Notes: generated by a model not told the origin, from the sequence alone. A stretch of 64,000 nt of DNA from Acidobacteriota bacterium (GCA_021791875.1 JAJYVU010000005.1:55241-119240), one strand, 5' to 3'; positions 35,187 through 44,938 are shown, numbered from the stretch's first letter. Numbers and translations are program-made.

Positions 35187-36731
35187 TTGGAGACTCTTAA
35201 GGACAAGATCCCGGGTGGTTCCGTGGCGCCGCCCGAGGCGCCGGGGGAGATGGGCCAGCGTTGGCGCGGGCTCGGCGTTTCTGCCGGATATAGCCTCGCA
35301 CTCATCGCGGCAGTCGCTTGTTGGTTCATCGCCATAGACTCACCATTGCGGTTGGACGAAACCGCCAATTACTGGATTATTGAAAAGGGTCTCTCGCAGA
35401 TTTGGACGCGGCTGGGACCGCTGGGCTCGCCGATCTATAACTACTACCTCTGGTTTACGACCCGGCTCACCGGCACCACCGAAATCGGCATGCGGCTACC
35501 GTCGGTGCTGGCGATGCTGTGCGCGACGTACGTCTTCTACCTGTGCGCGCGCCGGCTCTTTGAGCGCGAGGCTGCCATCGTTGCCGTCATCCTTTTCTGT
35601 GCGAATCCAATCGTAGTGTTTGCTGCCATTGATGTCAGGCCGTATGCGCTTGTCGCGCTGACGACAACCACGACCATCCTTGTTCTCCTGCAGTTGCGAA
35701 AAAGCGATTCGGCCTGGCTGGCGGGATTGTTTGGGGCGCTGTCAGGCCTGATTATTTATTGCCACTTCCTTGCCGCGGCGGTCCTTCCGGCTTTCCTGCT
35801 TACCTTCATCATTTGGAAGCGCCATTCCGGATTCGCCTTCTGGAAACAGCTCATCGCCGGATTGAGCGTTTTCGTGCTGATCAGTTTGCCACTGGTTCCC
35901 AAACTGGTGGGCATGTTCCGCACAGCCGGGACTCATGTATATCAATCGGCTCCCAGTCCGATCCTGCTTCTGGAGATGTTTGCGCCAGGGGTCCAACCAG
36001 TTGCATTCATCATCGCGATCCTCGTGGCGGCGTTCACGATTCGAAGATCCGTGAAGCCTCACTTTCAGAGATGGCAAATGGAACTTTGTCTGCCCCTCAT
36101 GCTGGCTCCCCTCCTGCTCCTTTATGGGGTCAGCGTGGGTACCAGCATTCACATCTTTGCCACTCGCCACATTCTGATCGCAATACCGGGCATTGCGCTT
36201 TTCTGGGCCTGCTGTATCGATCAATTCAAATCGCGAGCCGTGGAGTTGGCATTCTGCCTCACACTTGTGGCGGCGACCTTGAGCGTGTACATTCTTTCGC
36301 CCTCGGCGAGACAACACGGCACACCTTGGAAGTATGCGATCGCCGTAGCGGAAAAGAATGCTTCTCGAGACAACGCTCCGGTGCTGGTCTGCAGCAGCTA
36401 CGTGGAGTCGAATTATGTAGATATGCCGCTGCATTCAGCAAAGGAGAGCCGGTACTTCTCGCCGCTTGCCTACTACCGGCTGACGGTGCCGGTGGTTCCG
36501 CTGCCATATGCGCTCACCGCCCAAGCAAAGCAGATTGGCACCGCGTTTCTCGAAAAGGCCACTCGAAAGCGCGAACGATTCCTCGCGATGGGCTTCGAGT
36601 TTTCCTACAAGACGCTCGACTGGCTCAGGCAAAAGGCGTCGGCACAGTACACGGTTCACCGGCTGGGCGTGTATGACGGGGTGAAGGTGCTGGAGTTCGA
36701 GCCGAAAGCGGCGGCCGTTGAGAAGCGATGA
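35187..36731 (+). CDS. GT39/ArnT-like polyprenyl-sugar glycosyltransferase
   Basis: A 514-residue polytopic membrane protein of the PMT_2 / dolichyl-phosphate-mannose transferase type. The first membrane segment is followed by 'DSPLRLDETANYWIIEKGLS', with the acidic residues that bind the lipid-linked donor in this family. About ten further segments follow, then a periplasmic C-terminal region. TTG start with AGGAG upstream. It would move sugar from polyprenyl phosphate to an outer acceptor, completing the route begun by the GT2 at 31061. It converges with the PfkB gene 23 bases away. Confidence 0.75.
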   Translation: METLKDKIPGGSVAPPEAPGEMGQRWRGLGVSAGYSLALIAAVACWFIAIDSPLRLDETANYWIIEKGLSQIWTRLGPLGSPIYNYYLWFTTRLTGTTEIGMRLPSVLAMLCATYVFYLCARRLFEREAAIVAVILFCANPIVVFAAIDVRPYALVALTTTTTILVLLQLRKSDSAWLAGLFGALSGLIIYCHFLAAAVLPAFLLTFIIWKRHSGFAFWKQLIAGLSVFVLISLPLVPKLVGMFRTAGTHVYQSAPSPILLLEMFAPGVQPVAFIIAILVAAFTIRRSVKPHFQRWQMELCLPLMLAPLLLLYGVSVGTSIHIFATRHILIAIPGIALFWACCIDQFKSRAVELAFCLTLVAATLSVYILSPSARQHGTPWKYAIAVAEKNASRDNAPVLVCSSYVESNYVDMPLHSAKESRYFSPLAYYRLTVPVVPLPYALTAQAKQIGTAFLEKATRKRERFLAMGFEFSYKTLDWLRQKASAQYTVHRLGVYDGVKVLEFEPKAAAVEKR

Positions 36732-36754
36732 TTGCTGGGAATCCGGCCCATAAT

Positions 36755-37714
36755 TTATTCGGGAGAGTGGAGCGGACGGCTCAGCATCCCGAGATCATTC
36801 AGATCGGTGCAAGCGGGATTGCGCATTCCCGTGCTCATCAGGGCCTGAACGTTATGCACGGGCTGAATTCCTCCACGCGCGCCCAGGGCAGTGCAGTTGA
36901 GGGCGGCGGCGGCACAGGCGAAATCGAGGACTCGTGAGAGCTGCCATCCGTTGAGGAGCCCGTAGATGAATCCCGCGTGGAAGATGTCGCCGGCCCCGGT
37001 GGTGTCGACGACTTCGACATGAAATGCCGGTACGTAGCAGAAGTCGCGTCCGTCCCAGGCAAGCGCGCCGTCTGCTCCGAGAGTGACAGCGGTGAGGCTG
37101 CACCCGAATCGCTCTTTGGTTTCGATGAGCGCCTGCGCAAGATCCGGATTGCCGGTGAGCTGCTCCGGGATATCGCGGCTTACGATCAGGTAGTCGACCT
37201 TTGTCAGCAGGTTTTCGACGTTTGGATAGAGGTTGTCCAAGTCGGCGACGACGGGGATTTCGGCTTCACGAGCCCAGGTGGCAGCGAGGATGGCTGCTTC
37301 CGTGTCGTGGCCGTCGAGGTGAAGCGCACGAGCGTCCGTGATCCATTCCCGCTTGAGATCGTCGGGACGGAGGGTGATCTTTTCATCTCGCTTCCAGAGG
37401 ACGGTGCGTTCTCCGGCATCGTCCACCATGATGATCGCCTGTTGACTGGCGCATCCTTTGGAGGTAATGAGTCTGGCGTCTACACCGGCCTTCTCGAACT
37501 CGGATCGATGCAGGTTCGCGGCGCTGTCCTCGCCGACCTTGCCGACATACCGGGCCTGCAGGCCCCATTGCTGACAGGCGATCATGGCACTCGCAACCTG
37601 ACCGCCGGGCAGAACGGAGACGGAATGAATCTCGATTTTTTCGCCCGATTCGGGATAACGGGAGAGAGGGATCAGGGTATCTGTGGCATTCAGGCCGACA
37701 CCGACAACGTCCAT
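36755..37714 (-). CDS. PfkB-family carbohydrate kinase
   Basis: A 319-residue ribokinase-family kinase. N-terminal 'MDVVGVGLNATDTL' and 'PGGQVASAMIACQQWGL' are the substrate side; the C-terminal anion-hole and catalytic base are in 'VDTTGAGDIFHAGFIYGLL'. Substrate cannot be read from sequence. It is the last gene of a minus-strand series with a PNGase A, a GH4 enzyme and a second PfkB kinase, so it probably phosphorylates a sugar released in that locus. Confidence 0.85.
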   Translation of the reverse strand: MDVVGVGLNATDTLIPLSRYPESGEKIEIHSVSVLPGGQVASAMIACQQWGLQARYVGKVGEDSAANLHRSEFEKAGVDARLITSKGCASQQAIIMVDDAGERTVLWKRDEKITLRPDDLKREWITDARALHLDGHDTEAAILAATWAREAEIPVVADLDNLYPNVENLLTKVDYLIVSRDIPEQLTGNPDLAQALIETKERFGCSLTAVTLGADGALAWDGRDFCYVPAFHVEVVDTTGAGDIFHAGFIYGLLNGWQLSRVLDFACAAAALNCTALGARGGIQPVHNVQALMSTGMRNPACTDLNDLGMLSRPLHSPE

Positions 37715-37772
37715 GCAGCAATGATAGCCTGCGATTCCCCTGGCACAAGAGGGCGCGACGGTTCGTCACGTC

Positions 37773-39632
37773 CTACGGTTGCAGCGGCATGAGCCAGGGA
37801 TGATCGGGACGCGAGCGGCTATGGAGGTGGTTGCCGTGGTCCGGGCATCCGACGCCTTCGTGGATTGCGGTGAGGCGTTCTTCGTGCGACAGGATTTCGG
37901 TCTGGTAGCAGCTACCGAGGGAGTCCTTGAAGTTGACTGTTTCCCGCCCGGATTCTTCATGGTTGAAGCTGCTGCGATCGAGGGGAGGCGGGATGGTCTT
38001 GCCGTAGGCGCGATCGCGAGTGTCGAGGCTTTCGTTGAGGAGCGCATGGTAGGCTGCACCCGAGGGATTGGTGCTGCGGACGGTAATTTGGTGTCCCTGG
38101 TGCACCGCGACGAGCGCGGTGAAATCCTGCCCGGTGGTGATCATGGTCTTGCGAACGGCAAGCGAAAGGGGATCCTGCTGCGTGAAGACGAAGCTGTGCT
38201 GGAGCCGACCGTTGAGCTTGCGGTGGACCGTCATCGAGACGGTGGTGTCCTGGTCAATCGTTTCGTTGTACCGCTTCGCGCCGGGGCGTTGGAAGGTCTG
38301 GTGATTGCGGAAATCTTCTGTGCAGCGCACGGTGGTGATCATGTTTCCGCGCGAGGTGTGCAGCAGTCCCTGGATGAGATAGGACTGCGCCATGTGGGTC
38401 TGGATGGCGCCGACGATGCGCCCGGCGTGATTGGCATGGAGGGTGTCCTGCACGGTGAGGCCAGCGGGCTGTGCTTCGCTCAGGGTGTCCTGGAGCAGTT
38501 TCCCGTGGAGCTGCGCGCTGTGATGATCCTGGTAGAGGAGCAGATTGGCCGCCACGTTGAAGAAGTGATCCGCGCCGAGGACGCGCACGCTGACTATATG
38601 GGGTTTGCCATTGTCGAGCAGTCCGGCGAAGGGTGTGAGATCGACCCGGAATGGAATGAAGTTGACGGTTTGAATCCCGGGTGTGGGCAGCCAGAGGTGC
38701 GGAGCGATGCCGCCGGCGAAGATCCACGGATAGACGGGCGCGAGTCCGGCGGGTTTTCCATCCACGAGCACCTCGACGCCGCGAAAGCTGCCGCCGTCGC
38801 AGGCTTCGAAGGCTTCGAGCGAGTAGTCGCGCGTCTCTGCCAGATATCGCTTGTTCACGCAGGTATACCAGCGTTCGTCGTGCGCCTGGCTCTGGGCGAT
38901 GACGTCAAGGTAGGCGCGTTCGACGTTGCGGGGGAAGGTGAACCGGCGCGAGAGGATGTCGTTCTGCGTATTGAGCGCTTGCTGCGCCCCGGCGGGATCG
39001 CTGCTCAACGGGTAAACGCGGTCGGCCACGATTGGCGCGGTGCTTCCGGCCTCGCGCGGATAGAAGAGCAGGCTGGCGGTTACGTAGATGGGCTGATTGG
39101 TTGTGGGGCTGATCCAGTTGTTGAGGATGATCTGCCCTGCCTGTGGCTTCTGGAAGAGCGCGCTGTAGTCCGTGAGATCGCGCTCGACGTGCCAGTGCTG
39201 GGCGAGATTCGGTTCGGGCTCCATGGTGGTGCCGAAGTAGAGATTCACCCCGCCGAGCCATATGGAGGCAGTGCGGTCGAACTGGCGTCCGGCCGGGACC
39301 GAGAAATTTGCTTCGAGTACAACTTTGCCCCATTTGCCGGTGCATCCGCTGGGAGGGACAAACTGAAACGGGTGCGAGCGTGCGGCCATGGAGGAGCCAT
39401 TGCCGTGATCATCGAATGCTTCGTGCTGAAAGAGGGTGACGGTACATGGGGTGGTGGACGGCCGCGATACGGGAGGTTCGGCCGATGCGACGACCCGCGA
39501 TCCCATGACAAGCGAACCGGGGACAAGGCGCGTTTCCGGGACGGACTGCGCGCGCGCTGAAACCAAAACGGCCGTTGTCGACAACAAAACCACTACCACT
39601 GAGATCACGCGCCATGCGCGGGTACTGTTCAT
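37773..39632 (-). CDS. Secreted peptide-N-glycosidase A (plant-type PNGase A)
   Basis: A 619-residue exported protein resembling PNGase A, which removes N-glycans by hydrolysing the glycan-asparagine link. The signal segment is at the N-terminus ('VISVVVVLLSTTAVLVSARA'). Family-like sequence includes 'VERAYLDVIAQSQAHDERWY', 'SFRGVEVLVDGKPAGLAPVY', 'PWIFAGGIAPHLWLPTPGIQ' and 'FRVDLTPFAGLLDNGKPH'. ATG at 39632 follows GGACAGG; a GTG two codons earlier is possible. PNGase A is best known from plants and is less common in bacteria, where it accepts core-alpha-1,3-fucosylated plant glycans. That suggests feeding on plant glycoprotein. It lies 58 bases before the PfkB gene at 36755. Confidence 0.75.
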   Translation of the reverse strand: MNSTRAWRVISVVVVLLSTTAVLVSARAQSVPETRLVPGSLVMGSRVVASAEPPVSRPSTTPCTVTLFQHEAFDDHGNGSSMAARSHPFQFVPPSGCTGKWGKVVLEANFSVPAGRQFDRTASIWLGGVNLYFGTTMEPEPNLAQHWHVERDLTDYSALFQKPQAGQIILNNWISPTTNQPIYVTASLLFYPREAGSTAPIVADRVYPLSSDPAGAQQALNTQNDILSRRFTFPRNVERAYLDVIAQSQAHDERWYTCVNKRYLAETRDYSLEAFEACDGGSFRGVEVLVDGKPAGLAPVYPWIFAGGIAPHLWLPTPGIQTVNFIPFRVDLTPFAGLLDNGKPHIVSVRVLGADHFFNVAANLLLYQDHHSAQLHGKLLQDTLSEAQPAGLTVQDTLHANHAGRIVGAIQTHMAQSYLIQGLLHTSRGNMITTVRCTEDFRNHQTFQRPGAKRYNETIDQDTTVSMTVHRKLNGRLQHSFVFTQQDPLSLAVRKTMITTGQDFTALVAVHQGHQITVRSTNPSGAAYHALLNESLDTRDRAYGKTIPPPLDRSSFNHEESGRETVNFKDSLGSCYQTEILSHEERLTAIHEGVGCPDHGNHLHSRSRPDHPWLMPLQP

Positions 39633-39812
39633 CGTCACCTGTCCATGTGATGCCCGTGGAAACCCGGCTCAAATGACGCGGGAGGCAGCGGACAACGGGT
39701 TCAGTCTAACAACTTGCGTATGCCGTGCAAACGACGGAGCCGAAGCTTGAAGGAAGACCGCTGAGAGCCTGCCGTGGCGTCGTTTCCGGGATCGAAATGC
39801 TTATCCGCGGGC

Positions 39813-41219
39813 TCAGTCGGTTGCGTGCTGCACGCAGCAGTCGAAGTGACTCAACGCAGGATGATGGGCCACAAATGCGTCGAGCAATTCTTTGGATGGC
39901 TCCCATTCTCCAATGGGAGGATAGAGCAGCATGGCCTTTCGAGCGAGCACGCTGGAGCCGGAGACCGCCGCATCAATGGCGGCACGCTCATAGGCCTTCA
40001 CCGCGAGGACGAGTCCCCGGACGGCCTCGGGCAAAGAGCCGCACGCCTCGGGCTGAATATGGTTGTTGCTGATGGAGCAGGGCACTTCGACAATGTCATT
40101 GCAATCGACTTCGTTGATCGCTCCGCGATTGGGAACATTGACGACGATGCGTTTCGGGTCCGTTCCGCTCAGCGCTTTCATCACGTTGAGAGCAATGCGG
40201 TGATAGCCGGTTGACGTTCGAAAGGGATCGTCATGCCAGGCGTTCTCCCTGTCAAAGGCCGAGCCCGCGCTGGCTTCCAGCTTCATATAGGAACCAGAGC
40301 GCTGATTCAGGTAGCTGGTATAGACCTCAATCGCTTTTGCCGCATGGCCGGAACGCAGATGATGCGTGAGATCCGCAAAGAGTTTTTCGTTCATGCGACC
40401 GATCTCTTCGCCTCGCGTGGTGCCCGCCTTCTGCTGGTTTTCGAGAGCGCGCCGGCGGCAGTAATAGAAGTAGAGATATTCGGTTGGCAGCAGTTGCAGG
40501 CAGCGCAGCAGGTCATGGTCAAACAAGTTCGCAGAATAGAGCTGGTCGAGCCGATCGTCCCGCTTGAGAATTTCCGGAAGCACATCCTTGCCGTCCACCT
40601 GAACTTCGCGAATCCATCCCAGGTGATTGAGGCCGAGATACTTGCAGATGACCCGCTCGGGATCTATCTGAAGGGCAGCGGCGATGTGGTGGAAGAGCTC
40701 TGCCGGCGTGTCGCAGATGCCGACGACGCGCGCTCCGGTGTGGTGCGAAACAGCCTGCGTGATCATGCTGGCGGGATTGGCAAAGTTGATGAACCACGCA
40801 TCCGGAGCGTGTTTCTCGACGAGCCGCGCGTATTCTATCGCCGCGTTGACGGTACGCAGGCCCATCGCCACGCCACCGGGGCCCGTGGTTTCCTGGCCCG
40901 GGTATCCGTGATCGACGGAGATATTTTCGTCATGAGCGCGCCCGGTAATGCCGCCCACGCGGATGCTGTGCAAGACAAAGGAGGCACCGGCGACGGCCTC
41001 CTCGGCGGAGGCGGCGACTCGGATGCGGAGCTTTCCGCCTTCGCGTTCGACAATGGCGCGACCGAGATCGGCTATGACCTGCACGCGCTCGCTGTCCGGA
41101 TCGTAGAGGGCGAGTTCTTCGGCTCCCAACAGTTGCGCAGCCTCATTGACTCCGAAGATGACGAGCGGCGTGCGAACGCCTCCGCCGCCAATGAGCGAAA
41201 TTTTCGATTTATTCGCCAT
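39813..41219 (-). CDS. GH4 6-phospho-glycosidase (CelF/LicH-like)
   Basis: A 468-residue NAD- and metal-dependent glycosidase of family GH4. ATG at 41219 has GGAGA upstream and begins the Rossmann part 'KISLIGGGGVRTP'. Metal ligands are the Cys in 'VVGICDTPAELFHH' and the His in 'YLGLNHLGWIREV', a form typical of 6-phospho-beta-glucosidases. It overlaps the kinase gene at 41209 by 11 bases, so a sugar phosphorylated by that kinase may be its substrate. GH4 enzymes normally work on PTS-phosphorylated disaccharides. No PTS gene is present here, so the pairing with a PfkB kinase is of interest. Confidence 0.85.
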   Translation of the reverse strand: MANKSKISLIGGGGVRTPLVIFGVNEAAQLLGAEELALYDPDSERVQVIADLGRAIVEREGGKLRIRVAASAEEAVAGASFVLHSIRVGGITGRAHDENISVDHGYPGQETTGPGGVAMGLRTVNAAIEYARLVEKHAPDAWFINFANPASMITQAVSHHTGARVVGICDTPAELFHHIAAALQIDPERVICKYLGLNHLGWIREVQVDGKDVLPEILKRDDRLDQLYSANLFDHDLLRCLQLLPTEYLYFYYCRRRALENQQKAGTTRGEEIGRMNEKLFADLTHHLRSGHAAKAIEVYTSYLNQRSGSYMKLEASAGSAFDRENAWHDDPFRTSTGYHRIALNVMKALSGTDPKRIVVNVPNRGAINEVDCNDIVEVPCSISNNHIQPEACGSLPEAVRGLVLAVKAYERAAIDAAVSGSSVLARKAMLLYPPIGEWEPSKELLDAFVAHHPALSHFDCCVQHATD

Positions 41220-42153
41220 ATGCGTCTCCGATCGTGACCTGTTCATCCATGGCGTCCAGTTCCTCTTTGGCGGGCAAAGCCGCAATGCCTCCTGCCGAGC
41301 GCGTCGAGAGCGCGCCGCAGGCGCAACCCCGCCGCAGCGCCCGTTCTGTTGCCGGGTCATCCAAGATCGAATCGATGAATCCGGCGTCGAAGGCGTCGCC
41401 GGCGCCGGTTGTGTCGACAGTATGCATGGGCGGCGGAAGAGCGAAGAGCAACTTCCCGTCGCGCGCGGCTGCGGCTCCCCGGCGTCCCAGCTTGAGAACT
41501 GCGCCGCGAATTCCCAGCTTGTGCAGGCTCGACATGATTTCTTGCGGGTGGGTGCGTCCGGTGATCAACTCCCCTTCGTTTTGGTTCGGAAAGAAGTAGT
41601 CGCACTCGCCGAGGGTCTGCCGGTTTTCAGGAAGGCGATACCAATCGGGGTGAAATCCGGGGTCGATGGAAGTGCCGCAGCCGGTGTCATGGAGCAGCGG
41701 CAGCAACGCCGATGCCAGGTTTCTATCGAGCCGCATGGCGAAATGAACATGGCGCGAGGCGAGCAGAATCCTCTGCACGGCGGAATCAGCAAGATGCTCC
41801 GGCAGTTCGCGATTGGCGCCAGCCCAGGTAAAGAATGACCTGTCCTGACTGGTGGAGATGCTGACGGTAACGGCGGTATCGAGGGCAGACGGTTTGAGCC
41901 CGTCAGTGGCGACGCCGAAATCGTGCAGCCGTTTACGGCTCCATTCATCACTTTTGCCAATCACGCCTACTACGGCGACCCTGCGCCCAAGCCGAGCCAG
42001 CGCACATGAGGTGATAGCTGCTCCGCCGCCTATTTCGCGGATATAGCGTTCGGCAAAAACTTCCTCACCGGGGCGCGGCCATTGCGCGAATCCGGAGAAG
42101 ACGTGATCGTTGAAGATTTCGCCGACCACCGTGATGTCGTAGCGTTGGGTCAT
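41209..42153 (-). CDS. PfkB-family carbohydrate kinase
   Basis: A 314-residue ribokinase-family kinase. The start at 42153 forms an ATGA overlap with the permease stop and gives 'MTQRYDITVVGEIFNDHVF'; an in-frame Met at 42171 is the alternative. Substrate-side motif 'EIGGGAAITSCALARLGRRV', catalytic motif 'VDTTGAGDAFDAGFIDSIL'. It is translationally linked on both sides: to the APC permease upstream and the GH4 enzyme downstream. This suggests import, phosphorylation and hydrolysis in sequence. Confidence 0.85.
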   Translation of the reverse strand: MTQRYDITVVGEIFNDHVFSGFAQWPRPGEEVFAERYIREIGGGAAITSCALARLGRRVAVVGVIGKSDEWSRKRLHDFGVATDGLKPSALDTAVTVSISTSQDRSFFTWAGANRELPEHLADSAVQRILLASRHVHFAMRLDRNLASALLPLLHDTGCGTSIDPGFHPDWYRLPENRQTLGECDYFFPNQNEGELITGRTHPQEIMSSLHKLGIRGAVLKLGRRGAAAARDGKLLFALPPPMHTVDTTGAGDAFDAGFIDSILDDPATERALRRGCACGALSTRSAGGIAALPAKEELDAMDEQVTIGDAYGE

Positions 42154-43517
42154 ATGGTCTTGAATGGCCATTCCTTCACCAGACGCGAATGCAGCAGGAA
42201 GCCCGCGATTCCAAGGGAGAGAAGAATCAGTGCGATGAGCATGTACTTTACCCCGCTGGAAACTACGATATAGCTCCAGCCGGCGAGTGCAATGAGAGCG
42301 GGCAGTGGAAAGAGCGGCATGCGGAAGCAGTCCGGATCTTTGCGCGCGCGCCTGCGCAGCAGGATGACTGCAACACATTGCCCCATGAACTGCAGCAGGG
42401 TCTGCACCACAATCAGCGTGGTGATGAGCTCAGAGAGGCTGAGCACGCACGCAAGGCTGGAGAGCACGCCCATCACCACGACGGCCACCACCGGATACTG
42501 TCCACGTGGATGCAGGCGCGCAAAGATGCTGAAGAAGCGGCCTTCGCAGGCTGCGGCATAGGGAATTCTGGAATAGCCGAGGAGCACCGCAAATACCGAA
42601 CCGAACGTGGCTATGAGGATGAGAACGGTTACGATATTGCCGCCCGTGGTGCCGTAGAGGTGCTCGATGAAGAGCGAGGCAATCGCCCTGGAGTGCATGG
42701 CCGCGCGCCACGGAATCACGCCGAGGATGGAGACATTCATCAGCAGGTACAGCACGGCAACCAGCGCAATCGCAATGAGAATGGAGCGCGGAATGGTTTT
42801 GCGTGGATTTTCGACTTCCTCGCCGACAAGGCAGACGTTGTAGTAGCCGCCGTAATCGTAGACGGCCACCAGCGTTGCGGATCCCAGACCGGCGAAGAAA
42901 CCCGTGGAGAGGCTCAGGCTGTTCCTGGGGAAATCAAACGCCATGGCAGGATGAAAATGCAGCATTCCGCTGACGGCTATCCAGGCAGTTGTGCCCAGCA
43001 CGATGACCGCAATCATCACGGAGAGGCCGTTGATGGAGCGAATGTTGCGCATCAGCAGCGCCATGTTGGCGACGCATACGGCTGCCGCCAGCCACTCCAT
43101 CTGGGTTCCGTGCAACGAGGGCACCAGATAGCGTGCGTACTGCGAAAAGCCCACCGCCCCGGATGCGATCGAGAGTGGTCCAATCAGCATGGCCTGCCAC
43201 AGAAAGAGGAAACTGACGAGGCGTCCCATGCGGTGGGGGCCAAAGGCCTCGAGCAGGTAATAGTAAGGTCCGCCCGAACGCGGCATGGCCGATCCCAGCT
43301 CCGCCCAGACCAGCCCGTCGCAAAGAGAGATGGCAGCGCCGAGAATCCATCCCAGCATGGCCTGCGGACCGCCCATGTCGGCAAGAACCAGCGGGATGGT
43401 GAGGAACGGTCCAATGCCGACCATGTTGAGGACATTGGCAGAGATGGCGCCACGCAGCGTGATGCCGCGCTGCAGATGGCTGGCGGCCGCACTCTGGCGG
43501 AGGTCGGCAGTGCTCAC
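42150..43517 (-). CDS. APC-superfamily permease
   Basis: A 455-residue transporter with about 12 membrane segments. The N-terminal 'SANVLNMVGIGPFLTIPLVL' and 'ELGSAMPRSGGPYYYLLEAF' are typical of amino acid/polyamine/organocation permeases; 'LVGEEVENPRKTIPRSILIA' is the conserved cytoplasmic loop. GTG start with GAGG upstream. An amino-acid-like substrate would be expected from the family. Next to a PNGase A and sugar kinases, a glycosylated amino acid is possible, but that is speculation. Confidence 0.8.
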   Translation of the reverse strand: MSTADLRQSAAASHLQRGITLRGAISANVLNMVGIGPFLTIPLVLADMGGPQAMLGWILGAAISLCDGLVWAELGSAMPRSGGPYYYLLEAFGPHRMGRLVSFLFLWQAMLIGPLSIASGAVGFSQYARYLVPSLHGTQMEWLAAAVCVANMALLMRNIRSINGLSVMIAVIVLGTTAWIAVSGMLHFHPAMAFDFPRNSLSLSTGFFAGLGSATLVAVYDYGGYYNVCLVGEEVENPRKTIPRSILIAIALVAVLYLLMNVSILGVIPWRAAMHSRAIASLFIEHLYGTTGGNIVTVLILIATFGSVFAVLLGYSRIPYAAACEGRFFSIFARLHPRGQYPVVAVVVMGVLSSLACVLSLSELITTLIVVQTLLQFMGQCVAVILLRRRARKDPDCFRMPLFPLPALIALAGWSYIVVSSGVKYMLIALILLSLGIAGFLLHSRLVKEWPFKTI

Positions 43518-43590
43518 CTGGGCCTCGACAGGGGTGAAGAGATTTTCGCGAATTCAAGAGGTGCACCGAGCATGGTCTTTCAGGAAATGA

Positions 43591-43604
43591 TGATAACGAT
43601 ATCA
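43591..43604. promoter_or_regulatory. LacI-type operator candidate TGATAACGATATCA
   Basis: Half-sites TGATAA and TGATAT face each other around a central CG, the layout of LacI-family operators, with five of six positions symmetric. It lies 74 bases upstream of the permease start on the minus strand, in the 264-base gap after the SMP-30 gene. It differs from the AATCGATT sites of the sulfosugar region, so a different regulator is likely. Confidence 0.4.
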
Positions 43605-43781
43605 GTTTTTCTGTGGGATTGCTTCGCTTTGTGGGCAGCATGAGGGCATGCAGCGTGGCTTTTTTAGAAGAAGAAGCCACCGTGCGGCGTGCGTGCTGGA
43701 GAGACTGGAAGTGAAAACGCTGCAGCCCGCCGGGAAAGAGAGGGTTGCGCCGTGCGAGGCAGGTTTGCCCGGCGCAATGGG

Positions 43782-44690
43782 TTAAGAGCGTTGGTGAGAG
43801 GGCAATGGTGATGCGATTCGCGAAAAGAATTCAGGCTGCCCGGTGGCATCCAGCCTGAGGTGGAAGAGAGCCCCGGCAGTAGCGCCGTCTTCCTGCCTGG
43901 TGTGACCCCCTGCTGTCGTTACGTAGATATCGGTGAGATCGCTTCCGCCGAAGGCGAGGCTGGATGTTTTGCGCGTTGGAAAGCGAAAGCGGGCTGCGAC
44001 GTTGCCGGATTGGTCGAAGCGAACGATGGCATAGCCGTCCCAGAGAGCGGACCAGACGCGGCCTTCGCGATCGACGGCAAGGCCATCGGGGAGGCCGTCG
44101 GATTCGGGGATGGTGGCGAAGACTCTTTGATTTGCCAGGGCGCCGGTGTCGATGTCGTAGTCGAAGCGGTAAATTTCGCCGGCGAAGGAGTCGGTATAGT
44201 AGAAGGTCTTTCGGTCGGGGCTGAATCCCATCCCATTCGAGCATCCGATGGAATCGAGAATGACGGTGAGGCTACCATCCGCGTCGAGCCGGTAGAGGCG
44301 GCCTTTGGAGCTTTCGCTGGACATGGTTCCGCAGAAGACGCGTCCAACCGGATCGGCGAAGACATCGTTGAAGCGGGAGTCCAACTCCTCGGGGATTTCC
44401 GGGACGATGGTGACGATTTCACCGTTTCGCCAAAGCGCGATGTTTCCGCGATCGCGGAAGAGGAGCAGGCCGCCGTCTGCTTCGAAGGTGAAACCACCGA
44501 CGGGGCGTCCCTGATAAATCTGTTCGTGATGGTTCGACGCCGGATCGTAGCGGAAGAGGCGTCCGGTTGGAATGTCGGTCCAATAGAGGCGCTGTTCCGA
44601 GGGATGCCACAGGGGATTCTCTCCTGTTTCGCAGGCGTAGTCGGCGATGAGATCGAGTTGGGGCGAATCTTCGTGAAGGATGGGCTGCAT
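43782..44690 (-). CDS. SMP-30/gluconolactonase family lactonase
   Basis: A 302-residue six-bladed propeller enzyme. Metal-binding positions are visible: Glu in 'CETGENPLWHP', Asn in 'CSNGMGFSPDRKTFYYTDSF' and Asp in 'LPDGLAVDREGRVWSALW'. Such enzymes open sugar lactones to aldonic acids. It is divergent from the SDR at 44939, a plausible sugar 1-dehydrogenase, so the two could form an oxidative sugar route. The start at 44690 has no close ribosome site. Confidence 0.85.
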   Translation of the reverse strand: MQPILHEDSPQLDLIADYACETGENPLWHPSEQRLYWTDIPTGRLFRYDPASNHHEQIYQGRPVGGFTFEADGGLLLFRDRGNIALWRNGEIVTIVPEIPEELDSRFNDVFADPVGRVFCGTMSSESSKGRLYRLDADGSLTVILDSIGCSNGMGFSPDRKTFYYTDSFAGEIYRFDYDIDTGALANQRVFATIPESDGLPDGLAVDREGRVWSALWDGYAIVRFDQSGNVAARFRFPTRKTSSLAFGGSDLTDIYVTTAGGHTRQEDGATAGALFHLRLDATGQPEFFSRIASPLPSHQRS

Positions 44691-44938
44691 AGACCGATGT
44701 TGAGCTGGAATCTCCTTTGTCGCTGGAGTCGAATATAGACTCGATCGCAGCTCGTCGCCAGAAGGCGTCTCGCGCCAAGGTGCGACCAGGGGCGAAGCGA
44801 GGCGGGCCCTGCTTCACATGAGGAGTCTGAGGCTGCGTTATTATCCTGAGGGTGTCGCGCAAGGATTGCGAGATGCTGCGTTCGGGTTCGCTGTGGCCGG
44901 GCGCGAAGCGAGACGGGACGTGAGTTTCGGGAGATCTG

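Noticed and set aside
37779..39560. Long plus-strand frame opposite the PNGase A gene
   Set aside because: It is a high-GC shadow frame. The minus strand has a signal peptide and family motifs; this frame has none.
42189..43643. Long plus-strand frame opposite the APC permease
   Set aside because: It is rich in His, Gln, Arg and Glu without domains and mirrors a clear membrane protein; a shadow frame.
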